32,412 nt of DNA, from contig JAMCST010000015.1 of assembly GCA_023380935.1 (NCBI GenBank), positions 1 through 32,412 on the forward strand. The letters are read 5' to 3'. How positions within the stretch are numbered: the first letter of the stretch is position 1; each line of letters opens with the position of its first letter. The translations under genes and the position numbers were made by a program. The stretch is from Patescibacteria group bacterium (GTDB taxonomy: Bacteria; Patescibacteriota; Microgenomatia; UBA1406; GWC2-37-13). Positions 7,000 to 14,609 of the stretch are shown piece by piece. The notes below the pieces were generated by a model. The model saw only the letters and a program-made list of their open reading frames with translations. It did no database searches and was not told the origin of the DNA.

Positions 7000-9183
7000 A
7001 TGGGAAGACGAAGAAAGTCATGGTTGAATTTTCGCGTTAGCCGAAAAACCATTTTTAACATTCTCGGTTTTTTTTTAGTCGCCTTGGCGGTGATACTGCT
7101 ACTCTCGTTCATTAATTTTTTGTCCCCGGGTCAAGGAGAAGGCAGAGTCTTGCAGATCCTCAATCAAACGCTAATGGACAAATTTGGGGGTCTGGCAATC
7201 TTCTTGCCGTTTATCGCTCTGTTAGCCAGCGGTCATTTCTTCAACAGCAAAAAACTTAAGTTCATCAAGGCCAATATCACGGTAGGCATCATCCTCATTT
7301 TCATGGCTTTGTTGGGGATCGTGCAGGCGGGTAACTGGGGCAGGACAATTTTTTCCAGTTTGAGCGCAGACTTTACCGCGATCGGGGCGGCGTTCATCTT
7401 GCTGGTGCTGTTGTTGATCGGCGTGATTCTGTTTTTGGACACCTCGATCGACGTTTTTGTCATCTTTTTTTTGAAGCTGGCCCGCGGCGCGTTTCGCGTA
7501 GTGAAGAACTACATGTTGCGTCAGTTGTTGGCCAAAAAGACCAAAAAAGAGGCAAACGCAAAAAAAGACCAATGGGAGGAAGCGCCGTTCATTAAGGACA
7601 AGCAAATGTTGACCAGAACCAAACCTGTTCCGATGGTACCATCCGCCGCTCATGCTCCGGCCGCCGGCGCGACTGCGAACAAGGATTTTGTTATCCGGCC
7701 GATTAACCAGTCGGTCTCGTCAACCTGGGTATTCCCGCCGATTAACTTGTTGGTGGACATTACCCAAAGGGAGGCCGACCGCGGCGACGTCAAACATAAC
7801 GCCGCCACGATTGAAAGTACACTGGAGAGTTTCGGCATCCGCGCCCATGTAAGCGAAATCAACTACGGTCCGGCCGTTACCCAGTACGCCCTGGAGATTG
7901 CCATGGGGACCAAGCTGTCAAAGATCACCGCGTTGGGCAATGATCTGGCCCTGGCGTTGGCCGCCTCGACCGGAACGGTAAGAATCGAGGCCCCCATTCC
8001 CGGCCGGTCTTTGGTGGGAATCGAGATTCCTAACGTTAAGCCGGAAATTGTCACTCTGAAAAAAATGCTTAACTCTGAGATTTTTACCAAAGAAAAAGAT
8101 CCGTTACTCGTTCCTTTGGGCCTGGACGTGTCCGGTCATCCTCAGGCGGCCAGCATCGGTCGTATGCCCCATGTTTTAATTGCCGGAACGACCGGTTCGG
8201 GAAAATCGGTAATTCTTAACGCCTGGATTTCCACCTTTTTGTTTCGAACCAAACCCGAGGAGCTGCGTATGATTCTCGTTGATCCAAAACGCGTCGAGCT
8301 GACGCTGTACAACGGCATTCCTCACCTGATGACCGAGGTGGTGGTGGAACCGAACAAGATTATTTCCGCGCTGCGCTGGACGGTGGCCGAGATGGAAAAC
8401 CGTTACAAGGAGTTTGCCAAGGCTGGAGCAAGAAATCTTGACAGCTATAACAGTACTGCGGGAAGCGTAAAAATGCCCTATATTATTTTCGTGATCGATG
8501 AGTTGGCCGATCTGATGACATTTGCTCCGGGTGAGGCCGAAGAACTGATCACGCGCATTGCCCAAATGGCGCGCGCCACCGGAATTCACCTCGTATTGGC
8601 GACCCAACGTCCGTCGGTTGACGTCATCACCGGTTTGATGAAGGCCAACATCCCGACCCGGATCGCTTTTAACGTTTCCTCGATGGTCGATTCCCGGGTG
8701 ATCATCGATACGCCGGGTGCGGAAAAACTACTGGGGCGGGGCGACATGCTCTACTTGCCTCCGGACCAGGCCAAACCGCGCCGTATCCAGGGGCCGCTGT
8801 TAACGGAAAAAGAGGTGTCACATCTGGTTAAATTTTTGCGTAGTCAGAGTCCGGAAGTGCATTATACAGAGGAGATCACCGAAGTTGAGACCGCGTCCCA
8901 TCTGGGGACAACGGCGGGAAGCGGCGACGGTCACCGCGATCCCCTGTTCAACAAAGCGATAGAATTGATTATGCAGCACGACAAAGCGTCGTCATCGTTG
9001 CTCCAGCGGCGCATGTCGGTGGGTTACGCGCGGGCCGCCCGCATCCTCGACCAGCTTGAGGAAGCGGGATTTGTCGGACCGGCCGAAGGCTCAAAGCCGC
9101 GCGAAGTGATTAAGCGCAGTTTGGTTGACGACGAAACCGCCCCTCCTGACGCCTCCGCTTCGGCTGAGCGATCTACCGATTAA
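7000..9183 (+). CDS. ftsK: DNA translocase FtsK/SpoIIIE
   Basis: A septal DNA pump that clears chromosome termini from the division plane. It has 727 residues from the ATG at 7000. The upstream in-frame TTG at 6964 is the -35 box and is rejected as a start. About four membrane helices lie at roughly 18-42, 62-80, 92-110 and 125-146. A short linker (about 175-240) is followed by the alpha domain, with TQREADRGDVKHNAATIESTL-type sequence near 255-276. The ATPase has Walker A GTTGSGKS (396-403) and Walker B IIFVIDELADLM. The C-terminal winged helix (gamma, about 645-715) contains DPLFNKAIELI and RRMSVGYARAARILDQLEEAG and reads polar chromosome motifs in other bacteria. It is convergent with mltG, with only 4 bases between the stop codons. 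Confidence 0.96.
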   Translation: MGRRRKSWLNFRVSRKTIFNILGFFLVALAVILLLSFINFLSPGQGEGRVLQILNQTLMDKFGGLAIFLPFIALLASGHFFNSKKLKFIKANITVGIILIFMALLGIVQAGNWGRTIFSSLSADFTAIGAAFILLVLLLIGVILFLDTSIDVFVIFFLKLARGAFRVVKNYMLRQLLAKKTKKEANAKKDQWEEAPFIKDKQMLTRTKPVPMVPSAAHAPAAGATANKDFVIRPINQSVSSTWVFPPINLLVDITQREADRGDVKHNAATIESTLESFGIRAHVSEINYGPAVTQYALEIAMGTKLSKITALGNDLALALAASTGTVRIEAPIPGRSLVGIEIPNVKPEIVTLKKMLNSEIFTKEKDPLLVPLGLDVSGHPQAASIGRMPHVLIAGTTGSGKSVILNAWISTFLFRTKPEELRMILVDPKRVELTLYNGIPHLMTEVVVEPNKIISALRWTVAEMENRYKEFAKAGARNLDSYNSTAGSVKMPYIIFVIDELADLMTFAPGEAEELITRIAQMARATGIHLVLATQRPSVDVITGLMKANIPTRIAFNVSSMVDSRVIIDTPGAEKLLGRGDMLYLPPDQAKPRRIQGPLLTEKEVSHLVKFLRSQSPEVHYTEEITEVETASHLGTTAGSGDGHRDPLFNKAIELIMQHDKASSSLLQRRMSVGYARAARILDQLEEAGFVGPAEGSKPREVIKRSLVDDETAPPDASASAERSTD

Positions 9184-9187
9184 TCTC

Positions 9188-10150
9188 TTAACGGAGATAA
9201 TTATCGATGTTGGCGTTGTGTTCTTCTAGAGTTACCGCGTAATGCACGTGGCCGTTGGCGTCGGTCAGGTAGTACCAATACGGCGTGTTGGGATCGATGT
9301 TGGCGACCGCGGTGATGGCCGAAAGACTTGGACTACAGATCGGCCCGGGCGGCAGACCGATGTACTTATAGGTATTATAGGAAGAATTGACTGTCAGATC
9401 GGCGGCGGACAACTGTTTTTTCCACCAGGACTTTTCCTGGATTTGATAGCCTAAGGCGTACTGAACCGTGGCGTCGATATTTAAAAACCAGTCGTTTTTG
9501 TAACGTTTGTATATGATGCTGGCCACCTGTTGGCGTACCGTGTCGGAGCGCGCCTCGCGTTCGACCAACGACGCCAAGGTGATCGCCTGGTCCTGCGATA
9601 ATCCCAGCCGTTTGATTTTATCGGCGACGGCGGAGGAGTATTTTTTTTGGAAGTTGAGACGGAGGATGCTTAAAACCGTGGCGATGGTGGCGTTGCGGGG
9701 AAACAGGTAGGTGTCGGGAAAAAGATAACCTTCGGCGGCGCGTTTGATGATCTCGCTTTCCGGGATGTTTAGTTTCGCGCTGATGGCTTGGGCGGCTTCT
9801 TCCTTTCTCCAGCCTTCAAGAATGGTTACCCAAACGTCGGTGGTGCCGTGCGTAAGCGTTTGGGCGATCTGCGTGCCGGTCATCCGTGGGGAAAGACGAA
9901 ACTCGCCGGCCTGAATGTTTTTTTCAATTCCGGCGCGTTTAACGATTAAATAAAACACCAGACGGTTCCTGATCAGGCCGTCCGCCGCCAGTCGGCGCGC
10001 GATACTACTCAATCCTTCACCGGGCGGGATGAGAAAAATCTTGTACTCTTGGGAATTTCTGTCGACGGGCAGGTTGCCTTCGCGATAGACCGCGGCGGAA
10101 ATGACGAATGCCAAAATCACCAGTGTGACAAAAACGGACAATTTTTTCAT
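9188..10150 (-). CDS. mltG: Endolytic murein transglycosylase MltG (YceG-like)
   Basis: A membrane-anchored lytic transglycosylase that cuts nascent glycan strands, and a possible terminator of glycan elongation. It has 320 residues. An N-terminal membrane helix lies at 4-21, followed by a LysM-like region with IPPGEGLSSIARRL (41-54). The YceG core holds EGYLFPDTYLFP (140-151), LASLVEREA with probable catalytic Glu197, NIDATVQYALG (224-234), and SSYNTYKYIGLPPGPICSPS (256-275). The start ATG overlaps the stop of the phosphorylase gene in an ATGA arrangement, so the two are probably translationally coupled. It is the last gene of the murJ unit. Confidence 0.95.
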   Translation of the reverse strand: MKKLSVFVTLVILAFVISAAVYREGNLPVDRNSQEYKIFLIPPGEGLSSIARRLAADGLIRNRLVFYLIVKRAGIEKNIQAGEFRLSPRMTGTQIAQTLTHGTTDVWVTILEGWRKEEAAQAISAKLNIPESEIIKRAAEGYLFPDTYLFPRNATIATVLSILRLNFQKKYSSAVADKIKRLGLSQDQAITLASLVEREARSDTVRQQVASIIYKRYKNDWFLNIDATVQYALGYQIQEKSWWKKQLSAADLTVNSSYNTYKYIGLPPGPICSPSLSAITAVANIDPNTPYWYYLTDANGHVHYAVTLEEHNANIDNYLR

Positions 10151-11412
10151 AAATGATCGGAAAATTGATAAATAGGAAAACTCTTTAGGGTCGCCTGGGC
10201 TTCTTGGAGACAGTAAAGTTCGCAGGAATGGAATTCCATCAGCGTTTCTCCCTTTCTGACATAATCGCCGATCTTCTTTTTTAACAGAATGCCACCGTAT
10301 TTGTCTTTCGGAGCACCGAGAATCTTGGCTACCGCATTAAGATTATAGTTATTGATTTTAATGACCTGGCCGCCGTGTTGTGACATGATTTCCCTGACTT
10401 TGCCGCGGTTGGGGAAACGGGCCAGTTCAATTTGGCCGTCGCCGCCCTGGGCACGGACGATTTCGCGAAATTTGCGCAAGGCCAGCCCCTCGACCAAGAT
10501 CCTTTTTGCCTCGGCCAAACCGTCTTTTTTATGTCCAGAGTCAGCGTAGCACAGATCGAGCAGTTTACCGGCCAACCGCAACGCCTTTTCCTCCAACGCC
10601 GGCGGCCGCCGGCGGCTTTGCTCGAGAACCAGCAGGACATCGCGCGCTTCAAGATACGGGCCGACGCCGTGGCCGGCCGGTTGACGGGTCGGATTAACAT
10701 CGGTGACCACCTTCATATGGAAATGTTTTCCCAGGGCGATGAATTTATCGGAGATCAGCTCGGCGTCACGGGGATGGCGGATTTTCATGGTCGGCCCGAC
10801 CGGAATATCGATAATCAGATGATTGGTGGAAGCGGCCACTTTTTTGGCCATGATAGACATGATAATTTTATCAAACGACTCAAACGCCAGTGGTTGTTCA
10901 ACCTTAATGATAACGTCGTCGGCCGGCGCCATACCCAGATGACCGTTCCAGGCAATGCAGCCGTTAACATTATTGACGATTTTTTCGATCCGGCTTGAGG
11001 TAAAGTCCACTTTGGCCAGGGTTTCCATCACGTCTGCGGTTCCGGCCGGCGTCGTGATGGCGCGCGAGGAAATCTTGGGGATTTTAAAACCGGCCGCCGC
11101 CACGATCGGAACCACGATCATCGTCGTCCGGGTGCCTGACACGCCGCCGGTTGAGTGTTTGTCGGCGACGATTCCGTCAAAGTGCAGTTTGGTGCCGGTT
11201 TCCACCATCGCCTTGGTAAATTGATACAACTCCTCGGGACGATAACCCTCCTTAAAGCTGGCCGCGACAAAATAAGTAGTGAGGACGCTGCTGAGTCGCT
11301 CGTGGGAAATTTCATCCATCAGGTTATAAATTTCCTGATAATTCAGGCGTTTGCCCAACAGCTTTTTTTGGATCGCCAGGACGGCGGCGCGATGGTGGTC
11401 GGGACCGTTCAT
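10147..11412 (-). CDS. deoA: AMP phosphorylase / thymidine phosphorylase family enzyme
   Basis: A nucleoside (or nucleotide) phosphorylase of the DeoA fold: it uses phosphate to split the base from the ribosyl moiety. The phosphate site is DKHSTGGVSGTRTT (84-97). The next block is SSRAITTPAGTAD (115-127). This is the form found in archaeal AMP phosphorylases (SSRAIT.PAGTAD) and not the HTGGTLDKLE form of thymidine phosphorylases. KKVAASTNHLIIDIPVG also fits the AMP enzyme, which yields ribose-1,5-bisphosphate for the AMP/RuBisCO route known in archaea and many CPR bacteria. At 421 residues it lacks the roughly 80-residue N-terminal oligomerisation domain of archaeal AMP phosphorylases, so the substrate remains open. 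It sits between murJ and mltG with ATGA overlaps on both sides. Confidence 0.85.
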   Translation of the reverse strand: MNGPDHHRAAVLAIQKKLLGKRLNYQEIYNLMDEISHERLSSVLTTYFVAASFKEGYRPEELYQFTKAMVETGTKLHFDGIVADKHSTGGVSGTRTTMIVVPIVAAAGFKIPKISSRAITTPAGTADVMETLAKVDFTSSRIEKIVNNVNGCIAWNGHLGMAPADDVIIKVEQPLAFESFDKIIMSIMAKKVAASTNHLIIDIPVGPTMKIRHPRDAELISDKFIALGKHFHMKVVTDVNPTRQPAGHGVGPYLEARDVLLVLEQSRRRPPALEEKALRLAGKLLDLCYADSGHKKDGLAEAKRILVEGLALRKFREIVRAQGGDGQIELARFPNRGKVREIMSQHGGQVIKINNYNLNAVAKILGAPKDKYGGILLKKKIGDYVRKGETLMEFHSCELYCLQEAQATLKSFPIYQFSDHL

Positions 11413-13037
11413 TGTGTGCCAACGGTAACTTCTATGATTTTTTTCTGATACTGTTTGGCTTTAATGATTAATCTGCCAATCAGATAGATTTGCTTAACGT
11501 TGAGAAACCAACTGATTAATAAATATAAACCAAGATAAAAGGCGCCGCTGATCAAAAGAATTAAGAATACGTTGATCGTGCGCGCCGTATCAAAGATCAA
11601 CTGATCGAGTATTTTGATCAGGTAATGACTGAAGAAGGCGGCGATCATGGCGGCCGCGGCGATTTTTCCGGTCGACACCGCCAAAAGTCTCCAGGAAAAC
11701 CCCTTTAGTCTCCGATCAAGCACAATAAACATAAGGCAGACGTTGACGATGATCGAAATGGAAAATGACAGCGCCAGCGACCAGACGGGCAGTTTCAGTA
11801 TCAGGATGCTTGTCAGGCTGATGGCAATGTTAATCAATACGCTGATGAAACTGATAATGAACGGCGTGCGGCTGTCAAGCAGAGCATAGTAACAGCGGGT
11901 AAGAAAGTAATAGCTCGAGTGGAGCGGAATCGAAAGGGAAAAGAACGACAGGGTAATGGCCGTTTCTACCGTGGCATCCCAATCGAATTTTTGCGCTCCG
12001 AAAAACAGTCTGACGGTGGGTGTGCGGGCAAAAATAAGGAAAAAGGCAATGGGAATGGTGAAAAAAAACAGGTTAAGGAGTGATTCGCTGATGATCAACT
12101 TCAATCCTTCCGGTTTTTTTTCCCGATGAATCTCGGAAAGATACGGTAAAGAGGCCTGTCCGAAAGCCACCCCGATCACCGAGACCGGCAGCAGCTGCAG
12201 GTGTTGGGCAAGATAGAAGATGGTATAGGAACCCGAACCCAAGATGGTGGTGAGGGAAAGGTCAATGGTGGCATCGATCTGGCTGACCACCACCGTGAAA
12301 ATTCTCGGAATAACGATCCGGAAAAATTCCTTGGTCGCCGCGGAAATTTTAATCACGGGGAGGAAGTTGAAGTCCACCACAAAAAACAGTGGCACCTGGA
12401 CGCAAAAAAACAATAGCGCCCCGACCACCACGCCGACGATCGGAGCCAAAAGATAGAGCTGCTCGGCAAAAAGAATGGTAAAAACAATCACCGCCAGGTT
12501 GTAAAGAACCGGGGCGATGGCGCTGATAATGAAAATTTTGTTGGCCTGGGCGATGCCGGTAATGAAGTTTCCGATCATCAATAAAGGCAGTTGTCCGATG
12601 AGCAGTATCCTTGAGTAGAAAATAACCTGTTCGTTTTGCGCCGGGCTGAACCCCGGCGTGATCAATCTGACGATCTCCGGCATCAACAGCACCAACGCAC
12701 CGACAAAAAACACCAGACACAATATAATGAGGTTAAAAATGGAGGAAATGTTGTCCTCGAGCTCTTGGCGGTTCTTCCGATATTTAATAAAGATAGGAAT
12801 CAATGTGGTGGTGAGGGCGCCGGTGATCAGTATTTCGAAGATCAGGTCGGGGATGCGGAATGAAGCAAAAAAAACATCGAGCTCTTCCTTGGTAAAGTAA
12901 CCGGTGAGAATACGATAACGCCAGAAACCGAAAATTCGGGAAACGACAATCATGGCCGAAAGGATAAGGGTCGACGAGAACATCCCTCCTTGCTGGGCAA
13001 ACAACAGCCGCTTGGTACGTTTAATCAGATATTCCAT
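11409..13037 (-). CDS. murJ: Lipid II flippase MurJ
   Basis: A MOP-superfamily membrane protein that moves lipid II from the cytoplasmic to the outer membrane leaflet. It has 542 residues, most of which form about 13-14 membrane helices. The N-terminal block LILSAMIVVSRIFGFWRYRIL matches the MurJ/MviN pattern of S...G..R, and FASFRIPDLIFEILITGALTTTLIPIF (58-84) matches its conserved second block. FGQASLPYLSEI and the later RCYYALLDSRTP are also typical. Its ATG is 58 bases from the mraZ ATG on the opposite strand, so the two promoters share a short divergent region. It leads the murJ-deoA-mltG unit. I could not identify a convincing promoter for it. Confidence 0.95.
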   Translation of the reverse strand: MEYLIKRTKRLLFAQQGGMFSSTLILSAMIVVSRIFGFWRYRILTGYFTKEELDVFFASFRIPDLIFEILITGALTTTLIPIFIKYRKNRQELEDNISSIFNLIILCLVFFVGALVLLMPEIVRLITPGFSPAQNEQVIFYSRILLIGQLPLLMIGNFITGIAQANKIFIISAIAPVLYNLAVIVFTILFAEQLYLLAPIVGVVVGALLFFCVQVPLFFVVDFNFLPVIKISAATKEFFRIVIPRIFTVVVSQIDATIDLSLTTILGSGSYTIFYLAQHLQLLPVSVIGVAFGQASLPYLSEIHREKKPEGLKLIISESLLNLFFFTIPIAFFLIFARTPTVRLFFGAQKFDWDATVETAITLSFFSLSIPLHSSYYFLTRCYYALLDSRTPFIISFISVLINIAISLTSILILKLPVWSLALSFSISIIVNVCLMFIVLDRRLKGFSWRLLAVSTGKIAAAAMIAAFFSHYLIKILDQLIFDTARTINVFLILLISGAFYLGLYLLISWFLNVKQIYLIGRLIIKAKQYQKKIIEVTVGTQ

Positions 13038-13058
13038 AAATAGTGCCTCACATTACGC

Positions 13059-13087
13059 TTGACATTTGTCCGATAATGGCGTTAAAT
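13059..13087 (+). promoter_or_regulatory. Sigma70-type promoter of mraZ and the dcw cluster
   Basis: There is a perfect -35 TTGACA (13059-13064), a 17-base spacer and a -10 TTAAAT (13082-13087, 4 of 6 matches). The ATG at 13096 follows after 8 bases, so the mRNA should be leaderless. The -10 box overlaps the second of the 10-base-spaced MraZ boxes. This is the only clear promoter found before the 19 tightly packed dcw genes. Confidence 0.7.
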
Positions 13088-13119
13088 GGTTATATATGGT
13101 GTTTTATGGTGAATATTGG
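13076..13119 (+). promoter_or_regulatory. MraZ operator: five TGG boxes at 10-base spacing
   Basis: ATGG occurs at 13076, 13086, 13096 and 13106, and TTGG at 13116, each exactly 10 bases apart with unrelated 5-base spacers. The third copy is the mraZ start codon itself. MraZ in E. coli binds TGGGN repeats separated by 5 bases upstream of its own gene, giving the same 10-base period. A period of 10 is not a multiple of 3, so codon structure cannot produce it. The boxes cover the -10 region, the start codon and the first codons, consistent with autorepression. Confidence 0.8.
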
Positions 13120-13491
13120 GTGTCTTTTTCCGCTCCGGGACGGATCGTGTTGCCGAAAAAATTGCGCGAATTGCTGAAAGGCAACAGTTTTATTGTAACA
13201 AAAGGTTTTGACAATTGCTTGAACGGTTACGATCGCGACGACTGGGAACAACGGTCAAAGACGCTATTAAGCGTGTCGTTGCTGGAAAAAGAAAACTTGG
13301 ACAAGCGCCGGTTTTTGTTTGCTTCGGCGGTTTATCTGGACATTGATGACCAGGGCCGATTTGTCATTCCCCGCAATCTGCTGGCCTATTCACAGATCGG
13401 GAACAAGGCCTTAATCATCGGCGTCGGTGACCATTTTGAAATATGGAAACCAGAAAAATGGGAAAAATATCAAAAGGGTTTCAAGGAGTAA
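13096..13491 (+). CDS. mraZ: Transcriptional regulator MraZ
   Basis: A ring-forming DNA-binding protein of the AbrB/SpoVT fold that usually represses the dcw operon. It has 131 residues with two tandem swapped-hairpin repeats. The first contains PGRIVLPKKLREL (14-26) and the second DDQGRFVIPRNLL (84-96). The usual first-repeat D.KGR reads SAPGR here, a mild deviation. The start is the ATG at 13096, giving MVFYGEY, which matches the MF.GEY start of the family. An in-frame TTG at 13066 lies inside the promoter and is rejected. The operator overlaps its start. Its 3' end overlaps rsmH. Confidence 0.93.
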   Translation: MVFYGEYWVSFSAPGRIVLPKKLRELLKGNSFIVTKGFDNCLNGYDRDDWEQRSKTLLSVSLLEKENLDKRRFLFASAVYLDIDDQGRFVIPRNLLAYSQIGNKALIIGVGDHFEIWKPEKWEKYQKGFKE

Positions 13492-14336
13492 GACATACTC
13501 CGGTTCTTTTACAAACGGTGATGCGCGCTCTTAATGTTCGGCCAGGCGGAAAGTATATTGACGCGACCTTCGGGTCGGGTGGGTATGCCCGGGCCATGCT
13601 TGAACGGGGTGCCCAGGTGCTCGGAATTGATCGTGACCGTCGCCAGATCGAGGCGGCCGCCACCGACCTGAAAACAAACCCCGACCTGCGGTTGGTGGTG
13701 GGCAACTTTGCCGACATCGGTACCATCGCCCGGGCCAATCGTTATGCGCCGGCCGTTGGCGTCGTGTTTGACCTGGGTTTGTCAATGGAGCAAATCGGCG
13801 GATCGGGACGAGGTTTCTCTTATCGCCGATCGCAGGAGCGTTTGGACATGCGCCTTGATCCGGAGACCGGCTTCTCGGCCGCCGAGTTAATCAACCGGGC
13901 AACGGTCGAGGCGCTGTATCAAATTTTCGTAAAAAATTCCGAAGAGATCCGGTCCCGCGTCATTGCCCAGGCGATTGTCCAGGCCAGAAAAACCCGTCCG
14001 ATAATAACGGCAGGCGATCTGGTTATGGCGATTGAACGCGGGAGTGGTGTCAGGGACCAAAAAACCAGCGCAAGAATTTTCCAGGCGCTACGCATCGCGG
14101 TCAATAACGAATTTGAAAATTTGCCCCGCGGTCTGATCGGCGCCTATGAGTTACTGTGCGACCGGGGACGGATTGTCGTGGTAACGTTCCATTCGCTTGA
14201 AGACCGGCTGGTTAAACGGCTGATCAGGCAGCGGGGTTGGAGCAAGATCGAAGCGGCCAGACCACCTGACAATCGGAAAAACCGTTATGAGCGTTCGGCC
14301 ACCGTGCGTATTATCGAAAAACATGAAAAAAAATAA
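13458..14336 (+). CDS. rsmH: 16S rRNA (cytosine-1402-N4)-methyltransferase
   Basis: This enzyme methylates N4 of C1402 in 16S rRNA with S-adenosylmethionine and is a standard second gene of dcw clusters. From the ATG at 13458 it has 292 residues. Motifs are HTPVLL (13-18), the SAM loop DATFGSGG (35-42), then DLGLSMEQI, RGFSYRRSQERLDMRLDP and FHSLEDRLVKR, all diagnostic of RsmH. The start is uncertain: an ATG at 13443 is in frame and would add five residues. The 13458 start places HTPVLL nearer the family's usual distance from the N-terminus. Either start lies inside mraZ (34 or 49 bases of overlap). The AAGGAG at 13482-13487 lies downstream of both and cannot serve them. Confidence 0.93.
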   Translation: MGKISKGFQGVRHTPVLLQTVMRALNVRPGGKYIDATFGSGGYARAMLERGAQVLGIDRDRRQIEAAATDLKTNPDLRLVVGNFADIGTIARANRYAPAVGVVFDLGLSMEQIGGSGRGFSYRRSQERLDMRLDPETGFSAAELINRATVEALYQIFVKNSEEIRSRVIAQAIVQARKTRPIITAGDLVMAIERGSGVRDQKTSARIFQALRIAVNNEFENLPRGLIGAYELLCDRGRIVVVTFHSLEDRLVKRLIRQRGWSKIEAARPPDNRKNRYERSATVRIIEKHEKK

Positions 14337-14607
14337 TTTACCGCTGACTCAAATCACGATTATTATCATCTTATTACTGGTTGTTGCCAACATCTATTTG
14401 TTTGTCCGCGGCATGTATCTTGGTGATGACATCAGTCGGTTTGAGACAAAAACTCAACAGTTGCAGCAGGAAAATATCGAGTTGGAAAAAAAAGTGCTGG
14501 CCGCCGAGTCGCTCGAACACGCCGCTTCGGTGGCGGCGACCCTTGGTTTCACCTCTAAATCGCAACCCTACAGTCTCGAAAGCCTGAAATACGCATTTAA
14601 CCGCTAG
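14323..14607 (+). CDS. ftsL: FtsL-like septum protein
   Basis: A 94-residue single-pass membrane protein. A membrane helix lies at about 10-31 and is followed by a coiled coil (about 36-62, rich in Q, L, E and K), then a short tail. FtsL proteins are poorly conserved, so the call rests on length, topology and the fixed position between rsmH and ftsI. It would bridge FtsQ and the FtsW-FtsI synthase at the septum. The ATG at 14323 (MKKNNL) overlaps rsmH by 14 bases. An upstream ATG at 14287 would add 12 residues deep inside rsmH and is less likely. Confidence 0.8.
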   Translation: MKKNNLPLTQITIIIILLLVVANIYLFVRGMYLGDDISRFETKTQQLQQENIELEKKVLAAESLEHAASVAATLGFTSKSQPYSLESLKYAFNR

Positions 14608-14609
14608 CT

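Noticed and set aside
9178-9200. Bidirectional terminator between ftsK and mltG
   Set aside because: The best stem (ATCTC/GAGAT) is 5 base pairs and overlaps the stop codons, with no T run on either side.
10432-10998. A 188-codon frame antisense to the phosphorylase gene
   Set aside because: It lies wholly inside a well-supported gene and shows no domain.
10147-11412. Plain thymidine phosphorylase
   Set aside because: The HTGGTLDKLE block of that enzyme is absent, and the AMP phosphorylase form SSRAIT.PAGTAD is present.
13072-13077. GATAAT as the mraZ -10 box
   Set aside because: It lies only 7 bases after TTGACA, too close. TTAAAT at 13082 has the 17-base spacing used by the other promoters.
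13076-13119. Short tandem repeat or CRISPR-like array at the mraZ start
   Set aside because: Only TGG is repeated and the spacers are 5 bases and unrelated. The 10-base period fits an MraZ operator, not a CRISPR array.
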